Positions 34,772 to 46,500 of a DNA stretch of 64,000 bases are shown in pieces (position 1 is the first letter of the stretch; every line of letters starts with the position of its first letter). The notes beneath the pieces are model-generated. The model did no database searches. It saw only the letters and a program-made list of their open reading frames with translations, and had not been told where the DNA came from. Position numbers and translations under genes: made by a program. The stretch lies in NCBI GenBank assembly GCA_963682025.1, contig OY821521.1:95154051-95218050 (forward strand), in the 5' to 3' direction. The stretch is from Cordilura impudica. Taxonomy: Eukaryota > Arthropoda > Insecta > Diptera > Scathophagidae.

Positions 34772-35121
34772 TCTATAATATTAATAGGCTAGGCGATTTT
34801 TTGTGATCGATGTTTTGTTCTACCATTTTATCCCGATTTTGACCAAACGTATATTATTTGAAAGGTATTTCTTTTTAGCCATTTTACAGTTTTACAGATT
34901 TTTAAATTTTTTCCATTATTTTGAGTAAATTGCATTTAAATTTACTACCAACACATAAAATCATACAATGCTATGTGTGTGTTTATTAAGTTTGTTAATA
35001 TGTTTGTAATAAAAATGAGTTTGTTTTTTGTGTTGATTTTTGAATTGATTAGCATACCTTTAGGGCCTTTATTTAATGAAAAAATAAAATTTCCTAGAAT
35101 TTGCACTCGAATTTCTGCTAG
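34772..35121 (+). mobile_element. non-autonomous Helitron, family 1
   Basis: Starts TCTATAATATTAATAGGC after A, ends CTCGAATTTCTGCTAG before T. About 15 nt between the hairpin and the end are deleted, so half of the 3' palindrome is missing. Confidence 0.9.
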
Positions 35122-35407
35122 TTGCAATAAATACTATAATTAATATGCAAATTTTGATTTGTTTCAAGGGCGATTTGGTTTCATAACTACACTATATGTT
35201 GAATAGATTGTTTCTATATGAAATTTTTCTACTTAGGGCTGCCGTGGACTTTGAACCTGTATCTATCTCACATACACTCGTACTTGTACTTTTTGGTCAT
35301 GCGCTTTAACACACTCACCTAAAGTCAGGCTAACGTGCACTCTGGCCAAACAGACAATCGTTATTTTTGAATTGTTGAATATTTATGCATAATACAAATG
35401 CTGCTGG

Positions 35408-36585
35408 CTGCAAAATATATCATAGCACTAATTTCCTTTACATATTTTGTTATATTGTCAACACTATTTTTGTTTTGTAGCCAACAAAAATAGAAATTAG
35501 CCTAAGTTGACTACATCAGCAAAAGTGGTCGTGTAGTCTTGTAGCTGTGTTGGTGTCAAAATAATCGTTTTCATATAAACGTGTGTATTTTATTTTTGAC
35601 AGGCTGTAGTCGTGTAGCCGCTGTCGTCTATGTGTTTTATGAATTATGCATTTATAATTCCAATTTCCACTATTCTCAGTTTCGTAAAAGTTGCCATTTG
35701 TACATTCTACATATTGCACTTTTTACATATATTAGAGATGTTACCCTGATTTTGAAATTTCTTTGTTCCAATATTTTGTGATAAAAAAGTTTGGTATTTC
35801 GCCTTTTATATTCAGAAAAAAAACGTGCGCGTTTAATGACGATTTTTTTTTTTGTTTTAACTATATAATGTTTAATGAAAAAACTGGTGGTTTTAATATT
35901 TTTTTATTTTATTTTCGTTATTACTCGTATAGTTATTGCTGTTGTTAGCAATGTGTTAGATTTGGTTAGAGATGGACTCGTGATTGATATGACGACACGC
36001 TTATTCACCAATAAATTTTAATAATTCAATATATCGATATTGTGGACAATACATACTCTACATACAAAAGTGTAATTGTGTTTTGTTATTACTGATAGTA
36101 ACTTTCACTCATTAGCTTACGAGCGTTGAAGTTTAAAAAAATATCATTATATGTGACCTTCTCCGAGAAAAGGGACCTAGTGTGTCAAAAAACGGGTTGT
36201 GTCGAAAACGGTGGATTCTGGTACTTAAAAGGGTGTAGAAACTTTAAATGCGTTTTTTTCTCAAAACTTAATTTTCACACACTAGGTCCCTTTTCACGGA
36301 GAAGGTCACATATGTACATTAATTATAAGTAGAGTAATTTAATTCGGCCTTGTCGAAAATTATATGTTTTATTTATTTTTTTTTTCTTGTATTTGATTTT
36401 CTGGAAAAAGTAAAATACACACGTTCACATGAAAACGATTATTTTGACACCAACACAGCTGCACGGCTACACGACTGCTTTTGTCGCTGTAGTCAACTTA
36501 GGATAATTTCTATTTTTGTTGGCTGCAAAACAAAAATAGTGTTGTCAATATAACAAAATATGTAAAAGAATATGTGCTATGAAAT
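35408..36585. mobile_element. foldback-like element with ~180-bp inverted repeats
   Basis: The left arm (about 35408-35600) and right arm (about 36400-36585) are reverse complements: ATTTTGTTATATTGTCAACA, TTTTGTTGGCTGCAAAAC-like and GACACCAACACAGCTG blocks appear in mirrored order. The centre carries a separate 159-bp hairpin element. Sequence GTGTAGCCGCTGTCGTCTAT just inside the left arm recurs, as GTGTAGCCGCAGTCTTCTAT, at 36.92 kb, so the structure may be a remnant of a larger one. No target duplication was found. Confidence 0.65.
36152..36310. mobile_element. 159-bp MITE with ~36-bp inverted ends and TA duplication
   Basis: Ends TGTGACCTTCTCCGAGAAAA and its near-perfect complement, continuing through GGGACCTAGTGTGT on both sides. 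TA flanks at 36150-36151 and 36311-36312, as for Tc1/mariner-type MITEs. It lies in the centre of the foldback-like element. Confidence 0.9.
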
Positions 36586-37095
36586 ATTTTATTTTGTTAA
36601 AAAAAAAACATTACAAAATGAAATGCTATAATTCGATTAATAATCCAAAGTGCATTATTATAAAGTATTTATTTTTACTTTTTAATAATGCATTATAAAT
36701 AAGTAATTGTATATTTAAGTGAAGTTTATATACAATCATGCATGTTTTTCTATTTTGATAAAGTAAAAAAATAAAATTGGCACTACTGAAATAAAAACGC
36801 ATTTGTATAAAACAGCTTTTTCTGTTGTTGTTATATGTTGCTGTCGTTTTCAAAAAAATTAAGTAGCTGACTACACTACTACAATTACAGCCAGCAGCAT
36901 ATATAGTCGTGTGTTCGTGTAGCCGCAGTCTTCTATGTGTTTCATGCATTACCTATAGTTTTTATTTTGACGTTTTTGAAATGTGATCTTAATTTTCTGA
37001 AAGTGATGTATGTTTCATTCGGTAACCGTTATTTGTTAAAAAAAAAAAAACAATTGCAATATAAGTACTCATTAAAACTTATGTTATGTCTTCGA
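36586..37095. other. unannotated sequence
   Basis: Only the shared block near 36885-36945 (see the foldback-like element) is recognised. Confidence 0.45.
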
Positions 37096-37933
37096 GAACT
37101 TTATATTATGAAAAATTTGGATTTTGGACTCCTTAAAGATAAAATCAGTTTTCTAAGAGAAAAATCATTAAACCGTCTGTTATGAATGATTTTGATTCAA
37201 GGTTTCATTATTTCACCAAATGTTTAAAATTCGATGGGAAAAAAGGAATAGACATCATTGGCGATTTTTACAACAAAATGAGGATTGTTTGGATGTTTGA
37301 ATCTCGTTTGTTCCTCCATATGAACGAGGGCGTAGAGAGCTTTCTTTTGAAGAAAGCGGCGAAAAAAAAAACAAGGCAAAGAAATGAAAAATTCGCCTTT
37401 AGCGTTGTTAGCTCATGCTACACAAATGAGCTTCAGAGATTCTGGACAAGCCGTAGCATCCAAAATAACAAAAGAATTTAACTCCAACAAAAGCCTCAAA
37501 ATAGAAAAAAGCATCTTCTCTGAAAAATTCTAAAAATTAAGTGCGAAAGAAGCTCTTAATATGTTGAAAGAAGGAAGATTGTCGAGGCATTCATATTATG
37601 TAGTGCGAAAGGCTGTGCCAGAAAAATTCCCTCGTATACAATGTTCAAAAGGCTAAACTAGGATGCTATCCCAACAGAGAATATATAATAATTAGTGAAA
37701 TTTTTGGTGTACTTAACCATACCGTTCTGCGATTAGTTCTTCTTTAGAAATCAAAAATTGATTATCTAGACAATGAAGAAATATCTAAAATTGTTTTATA
37801 TAAAAAGTGGGGGTTTTATGAAAGTTCCGGACACAGTTCGTACAAGCAGGCATTCGTTGGTCCAGATATCATTCATTCTTCAGTTTTTATTACATCTATT
37901 GTACCACTTCAAATGGTTTGGATGAACAAAATA

Positions 37934-38634
37934 CAAGTAAGAAAATTATAGTCGGTCTAGACCGACTATACGATACCCTATACCATGCGTTTAGAGACCC
38001 TATCTCTCAGGCCCAACTAACTGGTTATAAAAAAATAAGCATAAACCAAATTTGAGTGGGATTTTTATTATTTTTTTTGACTGCAGATATGAAAAAGTTC
38101 ATATCGGATGCTATATCTATATGGGGACTGGGCCCAAAAATGGACCGATCCTGACCATGTTTGGTAAGGTCTCTTGTATTTTGCAAAAATATATACAAAC
38201 AAAATTTGAGAAGAATCAGTGCAAGATCGGGAAGCAGCTCTATATGGGGCCTATGACTAAGAGTTGTCCCACAGGGATCATTTTTGGACTACTGATTAAT
38301 GGATGTAATAAACACATACAAACCCAATTTGACTAAGATTTATATGATAATCTGGATCTTATGGCAATTTAAGTCGATTTCATAGGGGTCATTTGTATGG
38401 GGGCTGGGTCTGGACATGGATGGATTCTCACCAATTTCAACAGTGTTCATTCCATGTCCGATAGAATCTTATATACCAAATTTCATCAAAATATATTCAT
38501 ATTTGCGACCTGCAGTTTGATTACAAACTTTACATGGACACACAGACGGACGGACGGACGGACATCGTTAAATCGATTCAGATAGTGATTCTGATTCGAT
38601 CGGTATAATAAACCATATAGTGGTATAGGGTACA
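37934..38634 (-). mobile_element. Helentron-like element inside the Transib gene
   Basis: 3' end complement of CAAGTAAG at 37934; 5' end GGGTACA at 38628-38634. Two internal deletions: about 30 bp around 38224 (the T-run hotspot is lost) and about 90 bp before the 5' terminus. Transib coding blocks continue on either side. Confidence 0.9.
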
Positions 38635-38875
38635 AATATGACAAAAGCCACGACCTTCTCCTACTAGATTTTGTAGGCCACTGTTACTACTTTAAAACTT
38701 GAAAAAGCTAGAGATGAAGAAATGAAATGTTTATATGATTCCATTGTGCAGGTGGGAGAAAAAAACCATAAAAGTAAGTCACGTTTTATATATAAAGAAA
38801 ATTTGCAGTTTAGATTATCTGTCCTACATTGAGGAATAAGGTTTTTTCGAATGTCTTTAAACCTCCAATAAAAAA

Positions 38876-39605
38876 CAAGTAAGAAAATTATAGTCGTTCT
38901 AGACCGCAACTAACTGGACATAGAAAATAAGCAAAAACCAACTTTTAGTGGGATTTTTATTAATTTTTTTGGCTGCAGATATGAAAAAGTTCATATCGGA
39001 TGCTATATCTATATGGAGACTAGGCCCAAAAATGGACCGATCCTGACCATGTCAGGTAAAGTCTCTTGTATTTTGCAAAAATATATACAAACAAAATTTG
39101 AGAAGAATCAGTGCAATATTTTTGTTTTTTAATAGATTTAAGTGAAGATCGGGAAGCAACTCTATATTGGGCCAAAGGGATCAATTTTGGAGTACTCATT
39201 AATGGATGTAATGAACGCATACAAACCCAATTTGAGTAAGATCTATATGACAATTTGGATCTTATGGCAATTTATGTCGATTTCATAGGGGTAATTTGTA
39301 TGGGGGCTAGGTCTGAACATGGACCGATTCCCACCAATTTAAATAGCGTTCATCCCAGGGCCGATAAAAGCTTATATACCAAATTTCATCAAAATATATT
39401 CATATTTGCGACCTGCAGTTTGATTACAAGGTTTACATGGACACACAGACGGACGGACGGACGGACGGACATTGTTAAATCAACTCAGAAAGTGATTCTG
39501 ATTCGATCGGTATGATTAAAGATGGGTCTAGGTCAAATATTTTTGGTTGTTACAAACAGCAGCACAAAGTCATTATACCCAAACCACATAGTGGTATAGG
39601 GTATA
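38876..39605 (-). mobile_element. Helentron-like element, second insertion in the Transib gene
   Basis: Both outer ends are present, but a deletion of about 50 bp removed half of the hairpin and the 3' subterminal repeat (AGTCGTTCTAGACCGCAACT). (GGAC)5 core near 39450. Confidence 0.9.
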
Positions 39606-40280
39606 AAAAATTAGCAAGCTTGGTCAGAAAAAAAGAAAGTTGTGGCTAAAACCAAGTCACGAATTCAAAAAGAGTTGAAAGAGAAAATAGGTCTAATTAT
39701 TGACTAGTCAAAAGCTGGCTTTGGAAATTCCAATGATGGTAATACCGCTAGACGTTTCTGCTGAAATTACAAAAATTGACATAAAGCTTATAAAAAAGAT
39801 GCATACAATACTAATTGTCGTTTCTTGTAGTCAGGAAGTCCACATTAAACGTTTTGCAAACTTCTCCCACAATACTGCCAAATGTTATGTTGAAAAGTAT
39901 CCATGGTTTAACATGCCACCCACATTGCACTAATTTTTTGTTCACGGTTCTGAAATAATAGCGCATGCACTTTTACCAATCGGACAGAAACGAAGACTTT
40001 AAAAATTACAGAGAACTTTTTTTTCCGGATATGCAGTCGAGAAAAGCCTAATGAAGATATTTTTAATAGGTTTTTTTCTAAGCCCTGACCCAATTATATC
40101 ACAAATGAGCAAGAAATATGAGAAGAAGAAAAACGTAATGCCGCAATCCGCACTAGAATTACTCATTATTTCAAGTAATTCTAATAATGAAGATGATAAT
40201 TATGATGATGATGATGTCGATGAGGTTCGCGCTGATTAAATTATATATGATAATGAAGATAAAGAATATATTCAATTTAA

Positions 40281-40659
40281 TCTATAATATTAATAGGCTA
40301 GGCGATTTCTTGTGACCGATGTTTTGTTCTACCGTTTTATCCCAATTTTGACGCAGTGCATATTATTTGAAAGGTATTGCTTTTTGGCCGATTTGCAGAT
40401 TTACAGATTTTTAAATTTTTTTTCGGTATTTTAAGTAAATTGCATTTAAAGTTGCTACTAACACATACATAAAATTATACAATGCTACATGTGTGTGTTT
40501 ATTACATTTGTTAATATGTTTGTAATAAAAATGAGTTTGTTTTTTGTGTTGATTTGTGAATTGGCTATAATTGATTAGCATACCTTTAGGGAATTTATTT
40601 AATGAAAAAATAAAATTTCCTAGAATTTGCACTCGAATTTCGAGGGCTAAATCTGCTAG
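40281..40659 (+). mobile_element. non-autonomous Helitron, family 1
   Basis: Starts TCTATAATATTAATAGGC after A and ends with palindrome CTCGAATTTCGAG, 12 nt, CTAG, then T. It abuts the 3' end of the Transib remnant. Confidence 0.95.
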
Positions 40660-41829
40660 TTTATAGAAATAAATGAATTGCTACATAATTTTTTCTGTAA
40701 AAAAACATCAAAAAATAAATCCAATTTATTAACAATTTATTTTTGTTATACTTAGCAAAAATAATATCAAAAAAATTGCACTCTTCCTTGATTCGAGAGC
40801 CACTTTGAGTATGATTCAAACAAATGTGCGTCGAGCAAAATAACTAATCGTTGCTCCTAAAATATATTTTATTTAGCTATTAATCTATGCAAATATAATC
40901 GTTACAAACTAATTTAAGTAACATCAATTAAATATAGAAACACATACAATATATTAAATTTAACATAAAATGAATTTAAAATTGCCTAGAGCAAACTAAA
41001 AAGAAAATTAATTAATAATTGTTAATGGGAAAAAATCTTGTAAGAGCCATATATTTAATTTTTTTTTAAATTAACACCCATTAAGTTTATTGCACACCAT
41101 GCTGTGATCCAATATTGTTGAATGCATAGAGTACTTTAACATCATCTAGTAAAGCATTATGATGGCTCCTATTATCTTATTCCTAGTAGTTAACATCAAG
41201 AAAAGAAAATGTGTTTTTAAAAATTTAATAACGATTTAAAACTAAATGATTTGGCGAAAAAGTGATGGGAATTTAAATTGCACAGTTGATATAAAAAATT
41301 GTTTTTTAATATTTAATATATGATTTACCTTAAAAGTGAAAATACACAAAAAAAAATCTTATACAAAAATTACACAAGGGAACAAGGCTTTTGTTGAATA
41401 AGAACTGGGGCGCTGAATCTATATCTTCACTTGGTTTTTTTCTGTCAGCTCGACTTTTCGCGATATACTGTTATGTCCAAAACTAAGGCACTTCCACTAC
41501 ATATATTGGAATAACTTCAAACGGTTAATCATATTCAGCTAAAAAAAAACTCAATGCAACTATATTATATTTAAGTCGTGCTTAAATTGGTTTTAAATTA
41601 GCCCAGCAGTTTCAGTGATATAGTGGAAGTTTTGGAAAAAAAAAACAATTTTCAAAAAAAAAACAATTTTTTGTTCTTTAAAAATTCATAAAAAAAAATA
41701 AAACTGCGACAGGTTTGGTCTCAAAGCATTTAGTTAAACATATTTCGAATGAAATGAGCTTTATTTCATTGTAATCGGTGCACAACTTTTGCTTTTGTTC
41801 ACAATTTACTAAGAAAACTGAATTGATAA
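40660..41829. other. AT-rich sequence with one short inverted repeat
   Basis: CCAAAACTAAGGCACTTCCA near 41475 and its partial complement TAGTGGAAGTTTTGG near 41620 could be the tips of a small element of about 165 bp. Nothing else recognised. Confidence 0.4.
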
Positions 41830-41990
41830 CTAGTAAGAGTGTTAAATTCGGCTGGGCCGAATCTTTGATATCCTCCACCTGCATCTTAAACTCAATATTA
41901 CAACCAATATTGGGTACGGCTACCGCTTTAAAACTGTTTTTGGTACTGAAATTTTAATTTCGAATACCAATTAAATTTAAAGTTAATTGC
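41830..41990 (-). mobile_element. 3' end of a related Helentron-like subfamily (CGGC hairpin)
   Basis: Complement reads a hairpin ATTCGGCCCAGCCGAAT, then TTAACACTCTTACTAG. The internal sequence (AACCAATATTGGGTACGGCT; TTTTTGGTACTGAAATTT) matches the copy at 63.2-63.36 kb in reverse. The 5' end was not found. Confidence 0.65.
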
Positions 41991-42019
41991 TTTACTTGTT
42001 TCTTGTTTTCTAGTTTCTT

Positions 42020-43715
42020 GTTATTTTTAATTTTTAATTTTTAATTTTTAATTTTTAATTTTTAATTTTTAATTTTTAATTTTTAATTTTTAATTTTTAA
42101 TTTTTAATTTTTAATTTTTAATTTTTAATTTTTAATTTTTAATTTTTAATTTTTAATTTTTAATTTTTAATTTTTAATTTTTAATTTTTAATTTTTAATT
42201 TTTAATTTTTAATTTTTAATTTTTAATTTTTAATTTTTAATTTTTAATTTTTAATTTTCAATTTTTAATTTTTAATTTTTAATTTTTAATTTTTAATTTT
42301 TAATTTTTAATTTTTAATTTTTAATTTTTAATTTTTAATTTTTAATTTTTAATTTTTAATTTTTAATTTTTAATTTTTAACTTTTAATTTTTAATTTTTC
42401 ATTTTTAATTTTTCATTTTTAATTTTTAATTTTTAATTTTTAATTTTTAATTTTTAATTTTTAATTTTTAATTTTTAATTTTTAATTTTTAATTTTTAAT
42501 TCTTAATTTTTAATTTTTAATTTTTAATTTTTAATTTTTAATTTTTAATTTTTAATTTTTAATTTTTAATTTTTAATTTTTAATTTTTAATTTTTAATTT
42601 TTAATTTTTAATTTTTAATTTTTAATTTTTAATTTTTAATTCTTAATTCTTAATTTTTAATTTTTAATTTTTAATTTTTAATTTTTAATTTTTAATATTT
42701 AATGTTTAATTTTTAATTTTTAATTTTTAGTTTTTAGTTTTTAATTTTTAATTTTTAATTTTTTTTTTAATTTTTAATTTTTAATATTTAACTTTTAATT
42801 TTTAGTTTTTAATTTTCTATTTTTAATTTTTAATTTTTAATTTTTAATTTTTAATTTTAAATTTGTAATTTTTAATTTTTAATTTTTAATTTTTAATTTT
42901 TATTTTTTAATTTTTATTTTTTAATTTTTAATTTTTAACTTTTAATTTTATATTTTAAATTTTAAATTTTAAATTTTAAATTTTAAATTTTAAATTTTAA
43001 ATTTTAAATTTTAAATTTTAAATTTTAAATTTTAAATTTTAAATTTTAAATTTTAAATTTTAAATTTTTAATTTTTAATTTTTATTATTTAATTTTTAAT
43101 TTATAATTTTTAATTTTTAACTTTTAATTTTTAATTTTTAATTTTTAATTTTTAAATTTTAATTTTTAATTTTTAATTTTTAATTTTTAATTTTTAATTT
43201 TTAATTTTTAATTTCTAATTTTTAATTTTTAATTTTTAATTTTTAACTTTTAATTTTTAATTTTTATTTTTTAACTTTTAATTTTTAATTTTTATTTTTT
43301 AATTTTTAATTTTTAGTTTTTAATTTTTAGTTTATAATTTTTAATTTTTAATATTTATTTTTATTTTTTAATATTTAATATTTAATTTTTAATTTTTAAT
43401 TTTTAATTTTTAATTTTTAATTTTTAATTTTTAATTTTTAATTTTTAATTTTTAATTTTTAATTTTTAATTTTTAATTTTTAATTTTTAATTTTTAATTT
43501 TTAATTTTTAATTTTTAATTTTTAATTTTTAATTTTTAATTTTTAATTTTTAATTTTTAATTTTTAATTTTTAATTTTTAATTTTTATTTTTTAATTTTT
43601 AATTTTTAATTTTTAATTTTAATTTTTAATTTTTAATATTTAATTTTTAATTTTTAATTTTTAATTTCAAATTTTTAATTTTTAATTTTTAATTTTTAGT
43701 TTTTAATTTTTAATT
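42020..43715. repeat. AATTTTT heptanucleotide satellite, 1.7 kb
   Basis: About 240 head-to-tail 7-bp units, mostly perfect AATTTTT, with scattered C, G or A variants and length changes. A patch at about 42945-43067 is a homogeneous variant, AAATTTT, about 17 units. Variants are more frequent in the second half before another clean block (43380-43590). Confidence 0.97.
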
Positions 43716-45404
43716 TAGTGCTATAACGAACATGCAGAGCTGTATTTTACAGGGTTGCATAAAACTGTAAACCGGAATGGCGCAATTGTACAACAAAGAA
43801 AGACAAAATTAAATGTCAACAACAGCTGTTACTCTACTACACGTTTTTGAATAAAAGCAAAACAAAACTAATGACGTTTTGTATTATATGGAAGATTTGA
43901 AAGCACTGAACAACCCTAACAAAATACCCAATCGGAAGAGCAGATATAATTCATTTTTATACAGAGTAAATGTGTAGATAAATTAACAAAAAGTCATTTT
44001 AGAAGTTAAGCAACAAATCCAGGGATTTTTTTTAAACTTTATACAAAATTGTGTAGAGCAAAAACTGAATTGCAACGAAAACATATACAGGAAGTGTTAA
44101 TATTTTCGTTTGTTTGACCAAAAGGTAAGTTTCTGGTATAAAATTAATGGAAAGTGAAATTTATTTTTAATATACAAATTTCTTGGTGTTGTAATTAATT
44201 GTCTTTTATGCAAGAAGAACAAACAAATGTTTTGCCACCTAAAGGGCATGATGTAACTGTGGCGTGGAATTGGTGAAATGTGTTGTTCAAAAATGAAATA
44301 ATATCAACTTTTGAAAATTAAGGAAATTTCAATTTGCAATAGGCCAGGAAAACATCCACAATTGATTAACTGAGACTCATTTGGTTTTTTCTTAATTTTA
44401 TTTCTTGTATTTATTGAAAGTGACGTGTTTTCTATACAAGTGACCCTCCTTCTTGCTTGCATGAGTATTTAAATTTCCCAATTGGTTTGTTTTCTTTCAT
44501 CATTTTGTTGTTATATCAATTGTAAGTGGCATTGCGTCGCAGACGAACGATGGGACATGCATGCATGCATACATTGACAAATCTTTTGACATATCAAGAG
44601 AACTTGAGCTTAGGTAATCAATAAATAATGTAATACGCTACGGTTGAAACGCATCTCTTTTTTTTAAAAGTATATTTTAAAGAAAAAGCCCCTTTTAAAA
44701 AGTACCCTTTAAAAATTAAAAAGTAAAAATAAAAAATCTAAAATTAGGAATTAAAAATTTTATATTAAAAATACGAAATAAACATTAAATCAAAAATTAA
44801 ATATTAAAAATAAAAATGAAAAACAAAACAAAAACTAAAAAAATAATTAAATATTAAAAATTAAAACAAACAAAATAAAAAATTAAAAAATAAAAATAAA
44901 ATTTAAATTTAAAGTTAAAAATTATAAATTAAAATTAAACATTAAAAATTTAAAAAGGATAAATTATAATTTGAAACTTTAAAAAATATATACCTATGTA
45001 AGATTAATTATAAAAATTAAAAGGGCCTTTTTTAAAATGCATTACATTGCATTAATGTAATTTTCAAATAGCATGTCTTGTGTATAATAAGTATTTAGTC
45101 ATTTTAAAGGATAAATGATTCGATTTTAATTACATCATTAATAAAAGGGTATATTCTTCAAACTATGTTTAAAGAACCCGGAAATATTAATCAGAACTGA
45201 AAGCAAATAATGTTAAAATGAAATTTGGTTTTCTTTGTTGTAATAATAGCTTATTGCTATTTTGATATAGTTACCTTTCTGAGTGATGAGAATTTCTGTT
45301 AGAAATATGTACCAATGGAATCCACAAAATCTATTACATCAGTTATATTTAAGACACTTTTTAACTAGACAGACTTTCTCTGTTGTATAGTTGTTAGTTT
45401 CACT
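43716..45404. other. unannotated sequence with an A-rich low-complexity patch
   Basis: 44695-44960 is built of AAATTAAAAAT-like words on the strand opposite to the satellite. A short ATGC run (GCATGCATGCATAC) is at 44560. No gene recognised. Confidence 0.5.
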
Positions 45405-46500
45405 TCTGAATCGAAATAAAAAAGTATATACTTATTCTGTGTTTTCAAATTGGCAACACTATTCCCATGCATTCTCATGTTATTATTAGTGATATATTCC
45501 ATTATTTTACGGATAACGTGTAAATCTGACAACTTTAGATTGATTTTTAATTCTTATTATACCCTATACCACTATGTGGTTTGGGTATAATGACTTTGTG
45601 CTGCTGTTTGTAACTATACCAATCGAATATACCAATCAGAATAACTTTCTGAGTCGATTTAGCGATGTCCGTCCGTCTGTATGTCCATGTAAACCTTGTA
45701 ATCAAACTACATGTCGCAAATATGAATATATTTTGATGAAATTTGGTATATAAGCATCTATCGGCCAAAGGCTGAACGCTATTGAAATTGGTGAAATTTG
45801 GTCCATGTTCAGACTTATGCAGTCCCCATACAAATGACCTCTATGAAATCGACATAAATTGCCATAAGATCCAAATTATCATATAGATCTCAATCAAATT
45901 GAGTTTATATGTGTTTATTATATATATTAATCAGCAGTTAAAAAATAATCCCTACAGAACAATTCTTAGTCACAGGTCCCATATAGAGCTGCTTCCCGAT
46001 CTTCACTTAAATCTATTAAAAACAAAATTATTGCACAGATTTTTCTCAAATTTGGTTTGTATATATTTTTCCAAAATATAAGTGACTACCAAATATGGTC
46101 AGGATCGGTCCATTTTTCGAGCTAGTCCCCATATAAATATAGCACCCGATATGAACTTTTGCATATCTGCATCCAAAAAAATTAATAATGACACTCAAAT
46201 TTGGTTTATGCTTAGTTTCTATATCCAATTAGTTGGACCGAAGAGATAAGGTCTCTTACCCATGGTATAGGGTATCGTATAGTCGGTCTAGACCGACTAT
46301 AATTTTCTTACTTGTTTTTTTATAAAATTGTTATAAACATGTAAAATTTCATAAAAATGTTTATTAATCTTATAAAAGCTAGAAATAACAATCAAATGGA
46401 TATAACATTTTTTTTGATAGCTTCTATAATTTTTGATGTAAATTTTATATACATCACCTTTAATTGCTTTTATATTTGTTTCTGTTACAAATTTATATAC
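45405..46500 (+). repeat. dispersed repeat (family D), copy interrupted by a Helentron-like element
   Basis: 45405-45557 plus 46315-46500 match 47885-48275 in order (TTTTCAAATTGGCAACACTA, GTTATTAGTGATATATTC, ATTTTACGGATAA, AATGTTTATTAA). A third, diverged copy is at 62.04-62.33 kb. Function unknown. Confidence 0.75.
45558..46314 (+). mobile_element. Helentron-like element with a paralogous empty site
   Basis: Starts TATACCCTATACCAC, ends TTTTCTTACTTG. Flanks TTCTTAT and TTTTTTATAAAA join to match the uninterrupted CTTATTTTTATTTTATAAAA at 48.05 kb, so it went in between T and T with no duplication. Confidence 0.9.

Larger units (their letters stand above)
37100..40240 (+). pseudogene. Transib transposase, split by two Helentron-like elements
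   Basis: Transib enzymes cut and paste DNA and are the relatives of RAG1. Blocks in family order: N-terminal FLREKSLNRLL and PPYERGRRELSFEESGEKKK (about 37150-37370), LALLAHATQMSFRDSGQA (37403), SRHSYYVVRKAVPEKFP (37590), WGFYESSGHSSYKQAF (37808) with FITSIVPLQMVW, KPRPSPTRFCRP (38640), then after the second insertion KELKEKIGLIID, GFGNSNDGNTARRF (39718), TAEITKIDIKL, NTAKCYVEKYPWFNMPPTLH and HALLPIGQ (39965). Two inactivating changes stand out: the usual GFDG reads GFYE (Tyr codon 37817-37819), and the segment after LPIG that carries the acidic L-S-E-E run in the family is deleted. Many stops and frameshifts are present. Residue roles are recalled from the family. Confidence 0.8.

Noticed and set aside
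36126..36332. 68-codon frame
   Set aside because: It is the translation of the 159-bp hairpin MITE and its flanks.
42020..43715. CRISPR-like regular spacing
   Set aside because: Direct 7-bp satellite without spacers in a eukaryotic sequence.
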